Positions 53,701 through 59,700 of a stretch of 64,000 nucleotides of DNA are shown here, piece by piece; position 1 is the stretch's first letter; each line of letters opens with the position of its first letter. This stretch comes from Notospermus geniculatus (Eukaryota > Nemertea > Pilidiophora > Heteronemertea > Lineidae). Under the pieces are notes generated by a model, which had not been told where the DNA came from, did not search any database, and saw only the letters and a list, made by a program, of their open reading frames with translations. A program made the translations under genes and the position numbers. The DNA is taken from positions 108,979 through 172,978 of the forward strand of contig NMRB01000560.1 in NCBI GenBank assembly GCA_002633025.1. The letters are read 5' to 3'.

Positions 53701-56700
53701 GAAAACAGAGCGACACAGGTGATCATGACTGATCATGCTGCTACAGACTGCCTCGAGTGAGGCAGGTAATATTCCCCTCGCAGGAGACAGGAGCATCCTG
53801 CTGTTACTGAACAGTGGAAAACATCTTTACATTGTCACCAAGTCTCCAAGCGGTGACCTAATTGCCACAGTTTTGGTTTTTGGCTCCCAAATGCTGCTTC
53901 AAATACAATGATTTTTGTTGATTATCAATCGACTACTGCAATTAAGCTTTGTCGTAGCATTCTGTGATGGTAGTAACAGTTTTACTCAGTTTTGTGACTT
54001 CAGAATTAGCCTATGACATGTGGTCTGTCTGGTCTTGTTGTGATCATCATCTTTCATCTCCATGTCGGGAGCTTCATTGTGGTTGCGTATCAGAGACTTA
54101 ACTCATTCTGTATGAAAAACAAAACACAGGTTTACAGGTGAGATGGATGAAGACAGAGATCATACTTAATTCTGTACCCTCTTGATTCTGATACCTACAG
54201 AAGCAGAAACCCTCTGAGGACAAGGCTGCTGTCTCCTTTGATGTGGAAGATGGGCACAGATCTGTAGCTGAGAAGAGAAAAAGTAGAAAGTTGATCAATT
54301 ATGAAGAGCCTTCTGAGAGGTAAACAAGGATTTTCATACTTGTGGTAATCGGAGAAACTACAAATTGTAATCTCATATGTGACCCGTCACATCAAATCAG
54401 GTATTAAGGCGCACAAGATGTGAACTATGGTGACCAAAATAACTCCAGGAAATAAAGGAAGAAATGTAATCACTCAGATTTTACAAAAGATGGACAATAC
54501 CCTAGGCCTACTGAAATTGACAAAATGTTGGTCTCAACCTGCCATTTTCAGAGCGACTTAGTACTCGTTTTGTGGTGATGGGTCACATATAGCCTACCTG
54601 ATGATTGTTGAGCCTCTATAGTTCCAGTTGTGACTTGGTTCTCTATGGGCAATTGTTGGTTTCTCTAGACCGATGCTGTGACCAATGACACAGATGACTA
54701 CCTATCCATTTAGTTTCCTATGACTGAGTTGCCCATAGAAAGCCAACTGATGTACTGTAAGAAGTGCCTTGGCACATTCTTGTACTCTTGTACTCTCATT
54801 CCAGTGATCTTGGGAGTGTGTCACCATTTGAAGCAAAATGGTCCGCCAAAGCGACCAGAAAGAAATTTGTAAGTGTGGGTTTCTTCCCTCATGATTGCCT
54901 GTCAGACTAGTGTGCTCTCAGTGGCAAATGAGATTCACAGTGAATTGATGCTGATCCAAGACTCCTGTAAAAGTTTGTTTCACCTTTTCTTTCAGAATTT
55001 ATTCAGACCTGACAACCAGGTATGTTACAGTGAAGGCTTTGAGACCTTGTTGGCAATGCTTTCCCTTTGTCCTTCTCCTTTTGCTTGAAGTCGAATATCC
55101 ATCGACACAATGTGTCGTTCTTTCTTGATCAATGTGCAAATATGACAAACTCATTTTGAATGATGTGTTGAACAGAGTGGTCATGAAAATCATTTTGTAC
55201 AAGTGACATGAATCATTTTATTTGCAGGATCTTTATACTCCAGAAGTTCAGGTATGTTGTACAATGGATGACTTGGGCATCATCAAGCAACTGACTTCTC
55301 CTTTGTCTTAGTTGGTCTCTTGCACTCAAGAGGGGCATCGTTGATGTGATGTCACCAGACAGTTGTATTGTTCACAAGTAGTCTTGTGTGTTGGGCATCT
55401 TATCGTATCTCGTCAATCAATGCTTATTTCAGGTCCTAAAAGGTAACAACAAGAAGAGAAACATTTTCACAGACACTTCTGAGATTCAGTAAGTATACAT
55501 GTAGCAGCATTTAGCAATACCAGTAAATAACAGCAACCAAGTATGAGAAATGTTTCTGAATTCATTGCAAAACAGTCTTTAAATGTTCATGGTGAAAAGT
55601 AGCGTATTGAAGCCACTTTCTTTCGCCAGTGGTCATTTAGGCCATCTCCTGCTGACCAGAGAGTAGCCAGTGATGTCTGGGTACATAGTGACTGCTGAAT
55701 CAAACATAATCTCTCTCTATCTCAGGAGTGAAGCCAGTTGGATAGTTGGCTCCACAGCCAGGAAAAAACAACCGAAGAAACCACCGGCCAGGACATACGG
55801 CCAGGCAAAGAAAGAGCCAAAAAGGGGCAAGTTGAAGCCAGCCCACAGTGTCCTCTTGGATGAAGATTCAGATGAGGTAGGAACATTGGATTTCTTCACA
55901 TTCTTGATTTCCTTTTAAACCTTTCAACCCTGTCCTCGTAGTACTTGCTACTCATGTAGTATCTATTGTTGTTAGCATTTTAATTGACTGGCAATTTTCA
56001 GATACGGTATGCAGCAACTCTTCACATGTTTTCCATCTTGTGTTGTAGGAGGAGAATCCAAGGCAAGGCAAAGGTAAACAGAAGAAGGAACCGAAAGAGA
56101 AGAAACAACCAATGAAGAAGCAGAGAAAAGGTCAAAGGGCAAAGTCTCCTGAGCAAGACAGTCCTGTTGTGTACCAGCCTAAGGTGCCGTCAGAAATCGC
56201 TGTCACACCAATGGAACCACTGTATATTGAGGATGATCTACCCCCGTCACCAAAACAAGCCGATGTTTTCAATGTTCCGACACCGAGGTTTGGTAAACAG
56301 AAGAAGGAACCAAAAGAGAAGAAGCAGCCAATGAAGAGGCAGAAAAAAGGTCAAAGGTCAAAGTCTCCTGAGCAAGACAGTCCTGTTGTGTACCAGCCTA
56401 AGGTGCCGTCAGAAATTGCTGTCACACCAATGGAACCACTGTATATTGAGGACGATCTACCCCCGTCACCAAAACAAGCTGATGTTTTCAATGTTCCGAC
56501 ACCGAGGTTTGGTAAAAGCAAACAGTTCAAGCCTCTTGAGATGACTGTTACTCCTGTTACACCGAGGACGGCTGCTCGGATGGAGGGTATGTTATCATAG
56601 AAGTGCCTGGCATTTGATAAGGTACACTTTAATACTTGAGTTGGCTGTTGTGCCGTTTTTGAGATGATGGTGATCTGTCTGTTTGTAATCATATTTCTCC

Positions 56701-59700
56701 ACCTCTACAGATGATGATCTCATGATTGAAGAATTCCGCTCCGCTCCAATAGAAGACGACGTCGTGAATATACCTTGTCGGATATCCCCTGTCATTGTGA
56801 GTGTGTCTATCAGAATCTGAAATGATATCAAACTGATAATAGTCCAACCAAGATGATTGTACTTTACATAAGATGTTACCATTGGTTCTAGTTAGCTATT
56901 TGGAGTTGATTCACATGGAGTGCGTTAGTGATTCCCTCCCGGTGAGCTACTGACGCAGGAGGCCTTTTCTTGTAAGAATCTCTAACTGTCAATCATTCTA
57001 CGCCATGTTTTGTAGGTGAATATAAGAGATTCCGATTCAAATAAGGAGGAAGAAGATGAAGAAGTTGAGAGTCCAGATGTGGCTCCACCACTCTCCAGCC
57101 AGTTCAGTCATATATCTAACATCAAGACACCAGCGATACAGCCTTCAGGAGAGTTAGAGGTACCGGTATGTACATTTTTGTATTACCAGATGTTGCATTC
57201 AGAACTGAATGCCAGCTGTGACTGAACACTAGATATTTTAGAGTAGTTTGTAATATTCCGGAGGAAAACTGCTGACAGAACTCGCACTGCCTTAAGACAG
57301 TCCCAATTCAGATGATGTATGGGTTGATTGGGATGATAATCCACAGCTTCAGAGATCAGAGGACCTCTGATGTAGTCAACACTGGCTGCTGTGCCGTAAC
57401 AAAGTATTCATGTTGAGATCTTTGTTTTCCTAGCGGTGGATGATGGCATGTTCTTTGCAGGATGACCTCAGTGATGAAGACCCAGACCTTGACTTGGAGG
57501 ATCCTTCTCACCTGACGATGCCAAAGTCAGGGCCGTCGTCGATCATGAGACGGAAGAAGAGAGGGATCAAAAGAAATATAACAATATCCTTTGAGTTATG
57601 AAGTGCTGGCTTGTGTTTCTTGGTCTCATGTTAGGAGTTGGGGGTAGTACTACATGTAGTATCTCTGTACCATCTTACAGACTACGAAGATTAGAATAGG
57701 CCTACCTGCCCTGATTAAAAACCATATTGGAGTCGAATCAATCTGGCAGGTTCTCCTCAGAGTGGATGGTGACACAATTTCAAGTCATAGGTTGGGAAAT
57801 GAAACGATGTTCAATGCGATTTGTTGTCTGTCTCCGAGTCCGTTGACTTGTCTGATTTTCTTTGAACCTCAAAGGTAGTTGAAGTATTCCTTAACCTGAC
57901 TCACATGATATTAGATGATGATGATGTTGATGAGGATGAAGATGATGAAGGTGATGATGAGCAAGAGGAAACATCTTCTGGGTGTACAATAGAAATGGAT
58001 CGAGAGGACAAGAGTACCGGTAGTGTGTATCGACCAAGAAAACTCTTCAAGACTGATGGTAAGTTTGCTCTTGTCATGTTATAATGCAAGTCTTGTTAGT
58101 AAAATATGAGTTGACATTTGTTTGGGTAGCATTAATGTGATAACTTGAGCACAGGAGGATTTACAGGAACAGGCATGTGTCAGCAGCACTACTCGAACAG
58201 TCTACCGAATGGGTTGAAACTGAAAAAGAAGACAAAAATTTATGAAGGGTACCCTATCGTGCACTTTTGCTCAAGGCACTTAATTTAAGTAGGCACTCAA
58301 AGAATTCACATCCTCGGCTTGATGTGAAAGAGAGCTTGTTCCAAAATGGAAGGATCGGTAGGAAATATTTTGCTGTTGAAGGATTCAGTCCATCGTTCAT
58401 AATGATACAGAATGTTTCATGATGATCTGATGCTGTTGTTTCAGATGAAGCTCATAATGGCGATGACTTGTCATCCAGTGATTCGTATCCAAGGACTCCT
58501 AATAACAGCCTTCAGACAATACCAGCTGTCATCAAATCATTCGGGGCAGAGTTTCAGAAGAAGTATTCTGTAAGTGAACGATTATCCTGTTCCTGAATGT
58601 TCCGAATCTTTCGGCCCAGGTTGTTGGTTCATGATCACCTGGTTGGTGTCATACATTTGTAACTGTTTCTTACATTTATTTCATAGGCACGGAAGGAGAG
58701 ACTGAACCAGTTTACTGTGAACACACTTAAGTCGACCAGCAAACAGATCCACAAGGTCTGGAACCACCAACAAACATCTCGGTAAGTCTGATGTTTGTCC
58801 CAGTTGTTGTGACCATGTGCTGGTAATAAGTCTGGCAGGATTAAACTCAAGAAGTATGTCGACATGAGGATGGAAAACATTACCTCTGACCGGCCTTAGC
58901 GTTGTACTGGTAGCAAAGTATGACCTGGTTCCTACTGGCCCTGCATGTGGGACATTTCTCTTCTAGCTCAGCTGGTAGAGTGTTGGAGTCATACGCAGAA
59001 GGTCCGTGGTTCAAATCCAGATGGTGATCACTTCATCCAGATGATGATCACTTCATCCAGATGATGATCACTTCGTGAAAAGAACCATACTTGCAACTCC
59101 AAACTGTTTTGCATATGTTTTTTTGTTCGTATATTAATGATATTTTATACATTGCAGGCAGAGAATGTTGGATGATTTCAATGAAGGAATTCTGCAGGAA
59201 CTTAACGAGTTAGAGAAGACTGTTGACAATCTTAAACAGGCAGAAACAGAAGCCATGGTGAGCGATGCCTTACTTTCAGTCATTGGTAGAGTCTTAATTT
59301 TAGTTGCTGCCATCTCAGAGAAATATCATAATTTATGTCAAAAATAGATCGATATGTTCATATCTGAAGACCCTCATACACCTACTTTCGAGATAAGGAT
59401 GTGCTTTTCCATGTTTTGCAGGATTTCCTGAAGTCACACATGAGTGTTCTTGAGTCGTGTCGTATCTCTCAGGAACAAAGGTATGGTGGTCTCTCTTTAT
59501 CTTCTGTCATCTCCATCAACCGTAGATTTAGATGCCAGTGACAATATTGTGACATGTGTATTTTGCTCCTCCAAAGATGAGGAAAGTGGTAGTATAGCTG
59601 ACTGGACAAAGCAGGCTTGTCACGTCCAGAAGTAATAATTAGGGCCATTCACGGTGGCATTCCAGCCTTCACTATAACAAAGTTATCCGGTTGATTTGAA

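Noticed and set aside
53396-53716. 106-codon minus-strand frame in intron 20
   Set aside because: No transposase or other motif could be recognised.
58964-59040. Functional tRNA gene
   Set aside because: A and B boxes are good but acceptor and T stems do not pair.
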